DNA of 64,000 nt. It comes from Ptychodera flava. Taxonomy: Eukaryota; Hemichordata; Enteropneusta; Ptychoderidae. The stretch spans positions 35,301,276 to 35,365,275 of the forward strand of contig NC_091946.1 in NCBI RefSeq assembly GCF_041260155.1. The letters run 5' to 3'. The notes under the pieces were generated by a model. That model did no database searches. It had not been told where the DNA came from and saw nothing but the letters and a program-made list of their open reading frames with translations. The translations under genes and the position numbers were made by a program. Positions 12,057-40,952 of the stretch are shown here, one piece after another. Position 1 is the stretch's first letter; the number at the start of each line of letters is the position of its first letter.

Positions 12057-13652
12057 GTGATGATAATGATGATGATGATGATGATGATGATGGTTTTAAA
12101 TTTCCAAACGATGATATCAATAGCGATGCCAATTTAGTAGAAATGATACTAATTGACAACCGAATAACCATTTCAGATACTTTTCGGTTGAAAGATCAAG
12201 GTCTTAATACACACAACTGAAACAACATTTTTAGAACTGGAGAGGGAACATCAGACTTTTTAAATAATTACACATTTTAATGTGAATCGTCAATGACTGG
12301 AGATAAGTTATATATACATGTAATACTTAATGTATCGAGGGCGATGGGAGTTTGGGTCAGGTTTTATAATACGGGGAAATGTAGCTGTCACATTTAGAAA
12401 GGCCTAGGAGAACAGCAAGAGGGGAGAGTTGTACAGTGCAGGCCTGTTCCTAGCCCTGTGAAACAACACCAGAGTAGGAGAGACTGATAATGTACCATGT
12501 TATCAGCTATTTTCAATTGAAAGTACATTTTTGAAGGTTTTTTTGTTAGTTTTTTGTTGGACAAACATACATCAAGAAGGACCAGCAGATTCCCTTTGCT
12601 ATTGGTCCTTCGGACCAGCATGCATTTCAAGTTAATTTCACACACTGGATATCTGTTTTGGCCGCGACTACTGTCATCATGTCATGTCAAGAGGCACTTC
12701 AGCGATTTTGGCTTTGACGCTTCGCTAGACTCAATCATTTTGGTAGCGCACAAAGCTCTTACACAACATGTTACATTGGGAACTATTTCATTCAGCAGGG
12801 TTCTGTGAACATCTTGTCTTACAAATAAAAAAGGTTTCCCCCGAAGTTCTCAATCACCCCAACACCAACAACCCCCTCCCCCGTATCTAATGGCTCGCCC
12901 CTAAACTGTTACACTGATTATGCAATGGATTGAAAAGCGCTCACACCGGCAATTGTGAAAGAAACGGTCGGGCACTGGTCTGATCATGGAGGTAGAAAGA
13001 GAGATGGTCTGATGCAATGACTTGTGTGAAACCCTCTCATCATGTCATGTAGTAATTACGAAATGCATGTCGTCAGAGCAAGTGGCGGCAGGCACTCAAC
13101 GCCATAGGAATCCTATAATAACACAGCTTATCGCGGTACTTGGGCACTAAACCTTCGTATCTACCAATCAGGGCGTCTCTCGGAGCTGTAGGCGTAGAAT
13201 GTCACGAGGTCGTAGGTGGCCGGCCTTGAATCCGACAAACATAAATACATTTGAACGACACAACATCATCACAGCCGTCATCATGCGCTGGTGGTAGAAC
13301 TTCAAAGATACACGGTTGGAGACGGTCTATCGAGGAGGTAGGAAAGATTGTAATAATTAGATTCAATGGATTCATAGGGCTCGTACCTTTCTCTCTCTCT
13401 CTCTCCCGTAATATTTATCGCTATCGATGAAAATGGACTGGTCTGTATGTAGTGGTGCGTCAAGTGATTATAGTTTTGTGGAGGGACCGTGAGCTTCCAA
13501 GGCTTTGAGGTGCTAAGAAGATAAAGTACAGAGCCGGTGTTCATTCTTTCCTCGATCTATGTACATGCATGCCATTTATATTTCGGCTTCAAGTTCATTG
13601 ATGGTGGCATTGCTCAAGTCAAGGGAAGGCCTTCACCTGTTGTACAAAAACA
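11675..13652. other. Gene-free stretch with microsatellites
   Basis: No supported exons. It includes the GAT repeat listed separately and a short CT repeat at about 13390-13405. Open frames over the GAT repeat read as poly-Ser and are artefacts. Confidence 0.5.
12013..12094. repeat. (GAT)n microsatellite
   Basis: About 26 units of GAT/ATG trinucleotide with a few interruptions (GGT, ATA). Confidence 0.95.
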
Positions 13653-13751
13653 TAGCCTAGATAGCATTCTAGTTCGTCCACTTGCCTCCGTACCTCCGAC
13701 TCAGTGTGTCGGAGGTACGGAGGCAAGCGGACGAACTAGCAATCTAGGCGA
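13653..13751. mobile_element. Hairpin MITE with 9-bp target duplication, 99 bp
   Basis: Two long arms, at about 13653-13700 and 13708-13751, pair almost perfectly around a 7-base loop. The inner 32 bp (starting CTAGTTCGTCCACTTGCCTC) has one mismatch, and the outer part has a small bulge. ACAAAAACA lies immediately outside both ends (13644-13652 and 13752-13760). The terminal sequence TAGCCTAG resembles that of the elements at 32748, 34598 and 49596, which also have 9-bp duplications. Confidence 0.85.
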
Positions 13752-13862
13752 ACAAAAACACTACTTGTATATGACATATAAGTTGTGTGCATTGATATTT
13801 TAGTAAATTTTAGTCATTTTACTCCGAAAGCCACAATATTTTTATGACCAGTTCGTTTTCGC

Positions 13863-14147
13863 GAGCCAGAGCACAGGGTGTTGTCTACATGTCCGTCCCC
13901 AGGGTGGGTAGGTGTTTCGTTGTATCGCTAATAAAGATATATTCTACCAACCTTTGGTGTTTCGGTCTGAACTTAGCACTGCCTTTGACAATCTTGCGTG
14001 TACGTTTTATCAACATGCTGCGTCTATTATCTGATGAGTTTGAGTGACTAATTAGCCAAAGTAATCTATCTTTATTAGCGATACAACGAAACACCTACCC
14101 ATCCCTGGGGACGGACATGTAGACAACACCCTGTGGCCAGAGCATGA
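13863..14147. repeat. Long inverted repeat, about 75-bp arms
   Basis: The segment at about 13863-13940 (landmark GGGTGTTGTCTACATGTCCG) recurs inverted at about 14066-14147 with only a few differences, including the GCCAGAGCA end and a TCGCTAATAAAGAT end facing the loop. The spacer is about 125 bp. It may be a fold-back transposon or a local inverted duplication; no clear target duplication was found. Confidence 0.85.
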
Positions 14148-14409
14148 TTTCCCCTCCGGACCTACGCAAAAATCAAGTGGCCTAGGCCGAAACTGTAGTA
14201 CCTGCAATTTTCCTTCAAGTACAGATTCTGGCAAGGCACAGCACTGTTCAGGATTCCTCACATGAGGATTTTGAGAGGTTGGCCGCCCAACTATTCTTGG
14301 AGTATTTATATTCATATGTTAATGACAGTACAAATTCATTTTCCAAACAATCAAATATGCAAATTATATTTTGTTATGTAAATTAGTTAGTCTTCTGTTT
14401 TTCAAAGCT

Positions 14410-15112
14410 GTGGAGAACGATGCAGTGGTTTGATGATGTAAGAAAAAATGGAAATGGTAACAAATTACGTACATATAGAATTTTCAAAACTCAGTTTGTC
14501 TTTGAAAATTACTTAGAATGCTTGTCTGACTTTACACTCCGTAAACATTTGTCCAAATTCAGATTGAGTGACCATAACTTGGGTATTGAAATGGGAAGAA
14601 AAAGTAAACCTAGATTACCTTTGAGTGAAAGAATCTGTCAGAGATGTGATTATAATGAAATTGATGATGAGTTTCATTTATTATTTTTATGTAAAAATCA
14701 TACTTCAGAAAGAATTTTATTAGGACAAAGTAGTGGTACAGATTTTTGTAAATGTTATAGTCTCTTAGAAAAAGAAGAAGTTGTTAAAAAGTTAATGGAA
14801 CAAAATGTTCTTGATCTAGCTGTATTTCTAAAGAATACAAATGTATGCTGAACCCTCCAGCAGCTCCGGGCTGAAAAATGTCCTGGTAACTTTTGTTCAT
14901 TTGTTGTTCAGACTTTTACTGTTTTCTTAAAGAGCACATGTTTATACTGAGCTCAAGCAGCTCCAATGAATGTAATTATTGCATGTTTTCGTATTACACA
15001 GTTGGTTGTTTTTCTTTCTCTGTATTGTTCACTTACATTTGTAACACATCTTGATGTACCATACCATACTCTCTGTTTATAGTATGTGTCGCGTAAATAA
15101 AGATTGATTGAT
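14410..15112 (+). mobile_element. 5'-truncated LINE: C-terminal end of the polyprotein and 3' tail
   Basis: An open frame at 14420-14851 encodes 143 residues that look like the C-terminal end of a non-LTR retrotransposon reverse-transcriptase protein. It has a KLRTYRIFKTQF segment, then LRKHLSKFRLSDHNLGIEMG, then a Cys/His cluster RICQRCDYNEIDDEFHLLFL followed by C. The downstream 260 bp end in AATAAAGATTGATTGAT, a short tandem tail typical of several LINE clades. The catalytic reverse-transcriptase part is absent, so this is a dead 3' fragment. I assign the class from remembered family patterns; the clade is undetermined. Confidence 0.8.
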
Positions 15113-15189
15113 ATTACCGTATACTGTGGTGGTACTCATTCTTTGGGAAGGCATCCCCACTGCCAAATGTTTTGCTAGAATCGAGTGAT

Positions 15190-15970
15190 TTAAGGTGAAG
15201 TACTACGAATTACGTCAAAATTAAGTTGTGGTGTCATTTTCTTGAAACTTTGCACAAATATTCTTGGAAGTTGTGCAAGTGCAAAAATGAAATAAAAATG
15301 GGGGTCACCACGCTCGTTTCCATGGAAACGGACGTTAAAATGGCGTCGTTAGAAATAAATAAAAATGATATAATTCACTTAAACTAAAGAAAGCAATTAT
15401 AAAACGCTTAGCAAATGAGTTAATTTTAATAAATACCAAGACTTAAGATACATATCTATCGAATGTATAGTTTTCATGATGTTTGTGAAGAAATTTTAAC
15501 ATAAGTATCGATTACAAAATGACGATATCGAAATTATATCACTACATAATTTTCGAACTTTCTTCCTGTCGCTTTGAATGGTGTCATTTTGACCAAACTT
15601 GGCGAATAAACTCCTGACATAATACCATTTAGTTTACACTTTTAATAAAAGGGTGTCACCACGCTACTTTTTACAATATCTCCAGGTGAATGGGTAATTT
15701 GCGCCATATAAATGGGAAAGAAATGTTAATTTTTCGCTCATATTGAATAAAAAACAGCTTCCTAGGGGGTCAAAATATGACAAGGTTATAGGTCACATGT
15801 ATTTCTAAGACACTGGGTAAAAAAAATAGGTAAAAGCGCAATTTCAACAATGACAGGTGATGTTAAATATATGCGCTACAAAATAACCCATTTGCGGCAG
15901 GCTGGAGTTAAATCTGCGCAGAAACGTTCTAAAGCGTGTGCGCGTCCGAATTTGTCGCCCTTTACCTTAA
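15190..15970. mobile_element. Candidate TTAA-type element, about 780 bp
   Basis: Begins TTAAGGTGAAG and ends CTTTACCTTAA, an 11-bp inverted pair with one mismatch including the TTAA. The interior has two similar segments containing GGTGTCATTTT and GGTGTCACCACGCT and no coding capacity. The short inverted repeats make this less certain than the other elements. Confidence 0.5.
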
Positions 15971-16571
15971 TACCAGCCATTTGTGAAACATGATGAAGAT
16001 AGATTTTGCATCCAAAATTAAGAAACTGTGCAAAAGTCTTTATTTCAGCCTACACTGGTATGTTATTGGGTAAGAAAATTGCAGCCCGTGAAGGTTTCTC
16101 ATAGGAGAGCATTTGAGCAGCAACATTTGGTGACTTTGTTATGCTAATTTACTTGTTGCAGTTTCGTATTAATTCATCTCCAGTGTTGACTTGCAGTGCT
16201 GTCACTGCGTCACAGACAGTGGAAGCTTGATCCTGGCTTCTTGTCTGTCTACATTCAGGTTCAACTTGTTTGCCTTCCTTCATCATAGGGTATTTCATTG
16301 TCTATTTTAAACTAGGCTTTCCGCCATTCCTATACATAAATCAAGGCTGTTAATATGTCATTTCAATAGCTTTGGAAGGGCCTTGGTTTGTAAATGGGGT
16401 CATCTTGGGTCATTTGGCAAGCGTTACTGATGACCTGATTGCAAACAATGCCAATCACTGTGTTTTTATAGTGATATTTATGTTTAGTTCAGGTTACTGA
16501 TAATTTAGTTTTAATTTTTAAAATTTCCTTCACTTTTATGTTAATTATCCTTTCCAGCGAGATGTTGTCTC

Positions 16572-16800
16572 TTAAGGAAGTTCATGCCTTGAAAGTGAAA
16601 GTCATAAACTTTTGCTACAACTTTCCTCAACCAAAGGAAATCTTCAACCATTCTCTTCAAAATCAAAAATGAAAAGTAGGGGTCACTATGCAAATTTTTA
16701 CTTCTAGAGAAAAAAATTCCAACAAAATTTACTGCCATTTGAACTTCTAAAAATGGCCTGTGTTAAGTCTATGGGGAAATTAAATTTTCAGTTTTCACAA
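16572..16800 (-). mobile_element. Family A MITE, truncated, abutting a second copy
   Basis: Reverse-orientation copy beginning TTAAGGAAGTTCATGCC and running through GGGGTCACTATGCAAA and the AATGGCC landmark. It stops where the next family A copy begins at a TTAA, which suggests either a later insertion or an adjacent pair. Confidence 0.65.
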
Positions 16801-17130
16801 TTAAGGTAGTAAGCACCTCAAAAGTGAAAGACTTGCTCAAACTTTCCCAAATGAAACTTTTAACCATTCTCTTATTACTAAATCAACAATAAAAATCAGG
16901 GGTCACCATGCAAAGTTTGGAACTAATAAAGCAAATTACCTAACATTTTGCAATATTTGAAATTCAAAATGGCCGCCATTCCTGTGTTAACTCTATGGGG
17001 AAAAATTAAATTTTGGATTTTTGAAAAATTAAGATGGTGAAAGTTTTTCTTTCTCGAAGAGCTTTAAAATGAGTCCCCACAATTGATAGATTAGAAAAGA
17101 ATTGTAGAAATTTAAGAGTCTAACTATCTG
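16801..17130 (-). mobile_element. Family A MITE, most of full length
   Basis: Reverse-orientation copy beginning TTAAGGTAGTAAGCACC with GGGGTCACCATGCAAAG, AAAATGGCCGCCATT, GTGTTAACTCTATGGGG and AAAATGAGTCCCCACAA in order. The far end is worn. Confidence 0.75.
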
Positions 17131-17225
17131 TCCCTGATCTGCCCCAGGCTAATATCTGAACACAAGGCATAGAAGTCTACGGTATAGGATCCATCTTTAT
17201 AATTTTCTATGAAAGTAGAGATATG

Positions 17226-17444
17226 TAACCCATTGAGTGCTGTAATTTTTCCCACCAAAATTTCAGCTCAACATTTTACCAATTTATGATTTTTTCTATA
17301 ATTTTTTTAATAATTTTGGATCAAATGAACATCACATTTTATTGGCTACAGTTTTTCACCAAAATTTTGGCAAAAATCTAAAAATATTTGACTGGGGCAC
17401 ATTTTATAAAGGTGACAAAAATTGACTTTGGCTCAAAGGGTTAA
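17226..17444. mobile_element. Family B MITE (TTAA-type), ending 34 bp before the MATE start codon
   Basis: A close relative of the copy at 36533-36750. It shares TTTTTCCCACCAAAATTTCAG near the left end, ATTGGCTACAGTTTTTCACC in the middle, and AAAATTGACTTTGGC leading into the right end CTCAAAGGGTTAA. The left inverted repeat has a substitution (CCCATTGAG for CCCTTTGAG). It lies directly upstream of the first coding exon of the transporter, so it must fall in the 5' UTR or core promoter region or be removed by splicing. Confidence 0.8.
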
Positions 17445-17478
17445 CACTATCACTGAATGTTCATTCTACACAAGAAAG

Positions 17479-35654
<18,176 letters not shown>

Positions 35655-35879
35655 TGTGGAATTCTTACAAAACTTCAAGAAAGTTGCCTGCAGGAACTTG
35701 AATTTGTGACACTTGAGAACTTGAATATGTACATGTGTCACTGAATATCACTGGGATTCAGTTATGCAGTTCAGGTAAGCTTCATGACATGACATTTCCA
35801 GCATCATCACACAAAGTATTCCTGGGAGTCTTCATTCCAGCAACAAACAACTACGGTACATGTTTAGTGTACATTGTTG

Positions 35880-36041
35880 TGTACCCAAGACAATAAACTT
35901 AAACCGTACCGGGACCATTCAGTCTTACATTCATCTCCTTTACTGTGGAATCATCTTCCAAATGATATCCGTGCAGCATCCAATGTGGGCATCTTTAAAT
36001 CCAGATTCAAAACTCAACTATTCCATCGAGCATTTCTGTGA
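35880..36041 (+). pseudogene. LINE reverse-transcriptase C-terminal remnant in the MATE 3' flank
   Basis: In the frame ending at the TGA at 36039-36041 the sequence reads LLWNHLPNDIRAASNVGIFK followed by SRFKTQLFHRAFL. This is the familiar last segment of many non-LTR retrotransposon proteins (pattern LWN-LP-IR-A-F-S-K--L). Only the last 50 or so codons are recognisable, and it follows the transporter stop by about 230 bp. Assignment is from remembered patterns. Confidence 0.7.
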
Positions 36042-36532
36042 ACTGTGAGCATCATCGGACATATTTGTGATGGATATGAGGCACTATTACAAACAATGAA
36101 GCTGAAAACTAAACAAGTTATAGCTTGCCATGTACTTGCAAATTTTACTCAATCAAAGTAAACATTTTATGGAACGTTCAACCTCACACTTTGAAATGTT
36201 GAGGAGACATAAATTTGATAATATGAGATAATTCACAAAATACTGGGATTTTATGAACAAGTACATCATACAACAGAGGTGTTGTCTGAAGCACACTGAA
36301 TATTTTATTCACACATTTCTGCATGCTTTTACGTATGTATTTATATCTGGACACAATATTTTATGAGTATGTAACCTTTTTATTTTCAATTTTAAGAAAC
36401 ATTTTACAGTGATGAAGTGCTTGTAAAAAACAGTATTTCTAACTATATGCATTCTAACCCACATTCATACAACATTCACAAATTGTACCTGCATTGCATA
36501 TTGACAAAAAGAACACCAGGACTCAGTACATT

Positions 36533-36750
36533 TTAACCCTTTGAGTACTATAATTTTTCCCACCAAAATGTTAGTGTAACATTTTCTCAATTTTATGAAT
36601 TTTTCTACAAATTGATACTTTTTGACCAAATGGACATCGTATTTCATTGGCTACAGTTTTTATCAAAATTTTAGCAAAAATCTGAAAATAATTGATTGAG
36701 GTATATTTCAGAGATGCGACAAAAATTGACTTTGGCGCTCAAAGGGTTAA
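36533..36750. mobile_element. Family B MITE (TTAA-type), best-preserved copy, 218 bp
   Basis: Begins TTAACCCTTTGAGT and ends GCTCAAAGGGTTAA, so the terminal inverted repeat is CCCTTTGAG with TTAA at both ends. The CCC terminus and TTAA flanks fit piggyBac-type MITEs. It has no coding capacity. Confidence 0.85.
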
Positions 36751-38509
36751 GTAAAATTAACCTTTACATGTACTCCGTGCCGTTGCCTCGTTACTTGTTC
36801 AATACCAACCTTCCAAATTAGCTATAGACATAATACTACAAAAAACAGTCATTTACATGAAATGAACCTCAGAACATGTTTGTTATACAGCTGTAATATT
36901 TGGTGTTTTGACTTCTAAATTAAGCATGAAATTTTAAAGTTCACAGCTGTCATACCAACAAATTAAGCCATACATGCCTTGTGATAGATCACTTAATTTT
37001 CTCTTATATTGTTTTTTACTAGTTGATGTGTGATTCATGGAGATACATTTTCAATAATTTTTCATATCCCTGCATAATGTTCATACGTCAAAGTCATGAT
37101 TAATAGTTATTAATTATTTAGGTCCCAAAGATGAAGGCCAGGGGAACTTGTATCTGAGTTAATCTCTGTCCATTAGTGCATTGGTAAATGCAACCATAGG
37201 CCTTTCTTGTCATTCCGCAGATATACCAATTTTCTCTCAGAGTTGATATACATGTACGGTACTACAATACTATCCAGCTATTTTTGATCAACGTTTTTCC
37301 ACTTTTCAGAGTTATTACTTAAACAATATATCACTGATTTCAAATGCACTTGACCAAAGGACATCAAAAATATCAATTTGTTGCTTGATTTAAAGCTTTA
37401 CATCTCAGGAGACTATTTTATCACTAATTTTCTCATTGCAAATGCTCGTACCATGTTGTACCATTTGGACAAGGACAGTTTTCTGCGGCATACTTTTGTA
37501 CTGAAATTTATGTAATTACTTAAAGTATATAGCCGACAGGTGGCCATTTCTATTTCATGTATTAGAGTACAAAAGAATTGCTATTAAATTAATGAATTTA
37601 TCTAGTTGCAGCTTTGTGTATCATATTTGTATGAGGCGTTGTTATACAGATTTTTTAAATCTCAGGGAGAAACTATTGAATTTACTTACTTTTTCATCCG
37701 CAACAGCATTACAAAATGCAAGTGCCTCATGCAAAGATGAAATCATGTTTATGGAAGTAGTATAACTGACAAATGGATGCCTTACTTGCTCACCTAACTT
37801 TGCGGCAACCATGTTTAACTGTTGTCTTACTTTTCAAGGTATTTTTAATGTGGAATTAGGCAAACATATCGTGTTCAATAAAGTTGAAATCATCAGATTT
37901 TGCATTCCCCTGATTGCATTTGTCATTCATTCATTTCAGAAACATTGATTATCTTCATAATCTTGAAATGTAAACATGTTCGTGTTATGATCAAATAAGG
38001 CCACAACATTGTGGTAATGAACTAAAAAATCAGATGTTGTTGAAGTCAGGATCTACCGTACTGGTTCAACATTCACCCCTCATAAGATACCCATGCGTTT
38101 AAGCAGTCTCTACATAACAGAAATGTCCCGTGTGAAATTTTGTAAAAACACAGCATTTAGAATAGTATTATACTGCTTTTAAAAAATAGTTTATTATATC
38201 TTGTCATGTGTCTGTCAATTTTCACTATTTACAGAGCAAGTCACCCGAAATATTTCGTCCAGGGTCTGTCATTGAAACAAACAATCATGTACACTTAGTG
38301 CAGATTTTCATGTGCTGTATAACAAATGTTGTCATACACCTTTTAGTGACTTGACTCCAGAGAATATGGGATAATCAACCACCCCAAATTTCTGTTTCCA
38401 GTAATGAGTATATCACAGTTTTTCAGCTCTGCTGTCAGCAACACAGTGCGTATCAGATAGACTGATACTTAGTCATCGTCCATCCATCAGTTGTCCATCA
38501 ATAATTGAC

Positions 38510-38960
38510 TTCTCTGAAACTGCTTTAAATTTCTGATTGCTTTGAAATTTTGTATTCATTTCTGTGGAGACCTTAAATTAACTTTGTTACAATTGTTGGG
38601 AAATTTGCATATATGTATTTATGGGGCAATTTTTCCTGTTTTTTTTGTAAAAACTTCTCCAAACCACTTGTTGGATTTGCTTGAAGCTTTGTATGGGGTA
38701 CGTATGGGTGAGCTCAGTCAGGTTTGTTGAAATCGTGGTGAAATTTGTAATTTGGGGCAATTTTTCCTTTAGTCGGTTAGAGTCTTCATCTCTTAAACCG
38801 CTTGCCTGATTGCTTTGAAATTTGATGTGCGGGTCCCCATCTTAATCTTAATCAGATTTGTTCAAATTATGAAAAATCTGCAATATTGTATTTGAGGGGC
38901 AATTTTTGCCATTTTGGTAAAGAGTTTTCTCACAATCAGCGTGTCTGATCGCTTTGAAAT
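38510..38960 (+). repeat. Second array of diverged repeats of about 150 bp
   Basis: Three copies share TGATTGCTTTGAAATTT, a mid segment similar to GTATGCAGGCCCC, and GGGGCAATTTTT. Related to the array at 31200-32420. Confidence 0.75.
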
Positions 38961-39889
38961 AGAGTATGCAGGCCCCTATCACTTTGCATTTCATAGGCTT
39001 ACACACCTTCATACAGTTGTACATTTGTAAAGAAATTAATTCCTGGAACAATCTCAAAGTATACCGATGAAAAGGAAGGTGGCGCTATTCAGGACCAATA
39101 GGAGTAAGTATTGCATCATATGCTAGTGGACTGGATAATGACCGAACATGTATGTGCTGGGGGGGGTACTGAGTGGTCCCCGAAACTTGGTAACGTTTTC
39201 TCATTGTCACATGATTACTTAAGTCCACGGGAAAGCCATGATAAACAAATACATAAATGTAAGGAAAAAATGATAACTTGAATAAGAACTGAGATTACTG
39301 ACTGAACAGCATGCAACATATTCAATTAATGACTCGACATCGAATGATAACTTGACATTGTTGTATTATCTGTCAAAACAAAAATGGTTATCCAATGCAA
39401 AGAACTGTACAATGTCGCAGCGAAAAACTTATCCGATTAAACGGTGACGTCATAACCGAGCGACGATCAGGGTTACGCTTCAGACAATACTGATAGCACC
39501 CTCAACGGTCAGCATCCATTCACTGTAAAATGTATTATAGTACGTAAATCAAACTTTAATTTTATGCTTTTTCTTGTAACTTTATCAGTAATTAGAAAGA
39601 GGTATTTCTTGGAGTGACAATATCAATTTTCCTAAAGGGAGCCATTGAACAATTTTACGAATATCTTGAGTTCCGTTGTATAAACCTCCGAATTCAATTT
39701 TCACAATTTTCTTTCGTTTACAATATCAGAAAGCAAAAGCCGTTTGAAATATTTTCATGCAAAATAAGGTCTTCATTATCACTGTTTAATACAATGATTT
39801 GATAGATTATAACCAAGCAACAACAGACAGAAAAGTACATTCTTTTTTATGATAATGCGGCTAATTTAATTTGATGGTTCACAAGATGT

Positions 39890-40153
39890 TACATTCACAT
39901 ACAGATTTACGGTCGCCTCTGAGTTGGCCCTGGTTTTAAGTACCGATTTGAACGCATTATGTCGGCTCTTGGTCGACTCTGGGTCGGCCTAACTTACGTC
40001 GGGTCTGAGGGATGGGATGAGAATACACGCAACTAGATTTGCTGCCGGGTCCAAATTGTGCGTACGAACGGCTAGTTTAGGTCGCCCCTGGGCTCAGTTG
40101 ATGCTCTATCAGTTGGTCTGGAGGTGGCCAACAAGTAACTCAAGGACAGGAGG
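39890..40153. other. Short GC-richer region, unclassified repeat-like sequence
   Basis: Contains repeated GGTCGNCTCTG-like motifs (TCGCCTCTGAGTTGGCC, TCGACTCTGGGTCGGCC). It lies directly left of the fold-back element, and GTGTGAACGCAGACC lies directly right of it, so the fold-back element may be nested in an older repeat. No gene is supported. Confidence 0.4.
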
Positions 40154-40770
40154 TTAAAGGGGAAGTTCACCAAGGATGATTTTACATATGTGCTAGCTTT
40201 GTGGTCACTTACCCCGGAAAAGCTATTTTCGCCATTTATAACTTGCAAGATTTTTTACAAAAAAACGATAGAAATGGTACAGGAAGTTGCCCATGTAATT
40301 TGAATCAAGGGAAAAAGCGCCAAGCTTGGAGCTTGCACAATGTGATATAGAAGGGACCATTTTCCCATGGGTATGGCATTGTCCACTCTCCCATGCTTAA
40401 ACCAGGCTGTGCGTATTTACATAATTTTTGTTTATACTGTTTATTCTTGCATAAACAATGAATCACTTATAATAAACTTTCCACTGTCAGATTTTGTGTT
40501 GCTGTTTACTACTGTGTTACTGTGAGTGGACAATGTGGGGGCCATACCCGTCCGAAGATGGTCCCTTCCATATCACATTATGCAAGCTCCAAGCTTGGAG
40601 CTTTTTCCCATGATTCAAATTACATGGGCAACTTCCTGTACTATTTTATCGGTTTTTTTTTTTGTAAAAAATCCTGCGAGTTATAAATGGTGAAAATAGT
40701 TTTTCCTGGGTAAATGACCACAGAGCTACCACATATGTAAAAATCATCCTGTGTGAACTTCCCCTTTCAA
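40154..40770. mobile_element. Fold-back TTAA-type element, 617 bp
   Basis: Begins TTAAAGGGGAAGTTCACC and ends GTGAACTTCCCCTTTCAA. The arms of about 220 bp pair well: CAAGCTTGGAGCTTGCA on the left with GCAAGCTCCAAGCTTGGAGC on the right, and GGAAGTTGCCCATGTAATTT with its inverse. The right TTAA has become TCAA. It lies about 180 bp past the ceramidase stop and may be within its 3' UTR. Confidence 0.87.
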
Positions 40771-40952
40771 GTATAGTGTGAACGCAGACCAAAATTTGTC
40801 CTCTCATATTACAATCTTGCGCCAAGCCAGAAAGCGGCCGTGGGCCTGAGTGTGAACCAAGCAGGAAATACGTTTCATAGCAACTTTTTTGGTATCTAAT
40901 AACTACAAATTATTTTTGTATGTGTGTATGTTTATATTTGTGTAATATTTGT

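Larger units (their letters stand above)
35655..40952. other. Convergent intergenic spacer rich in repeats
   Basis: Lies between the 3' end of the transporter (+) and the 3' end of the first ceramidase (-). It contains the 3' UTR of each, a LINE remnant, a family B MITE, an array of repeats of about 150 bp and a fold-back element. The first AATAAA after the transporter stop is at 35892-35897, inside the LINE remnant; others occur further on (for example near 37878). No canonical poly(A) signal for the ceramidase is seen close to its stop. No additional gene is supported. Confidence 0.6.

Noticed and set aside
11863..12171. Serine-rich 102-codon frame on the minus strand
   Set aside because: Translation of the GAT repeat.
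17422..17478. Upstream in-frame ATG for the MATE transporter
   Set aside because: It lies inside the terminal repeat of a MITE; the ATG at 17479 has a better context and gives the usual N-terminus length.
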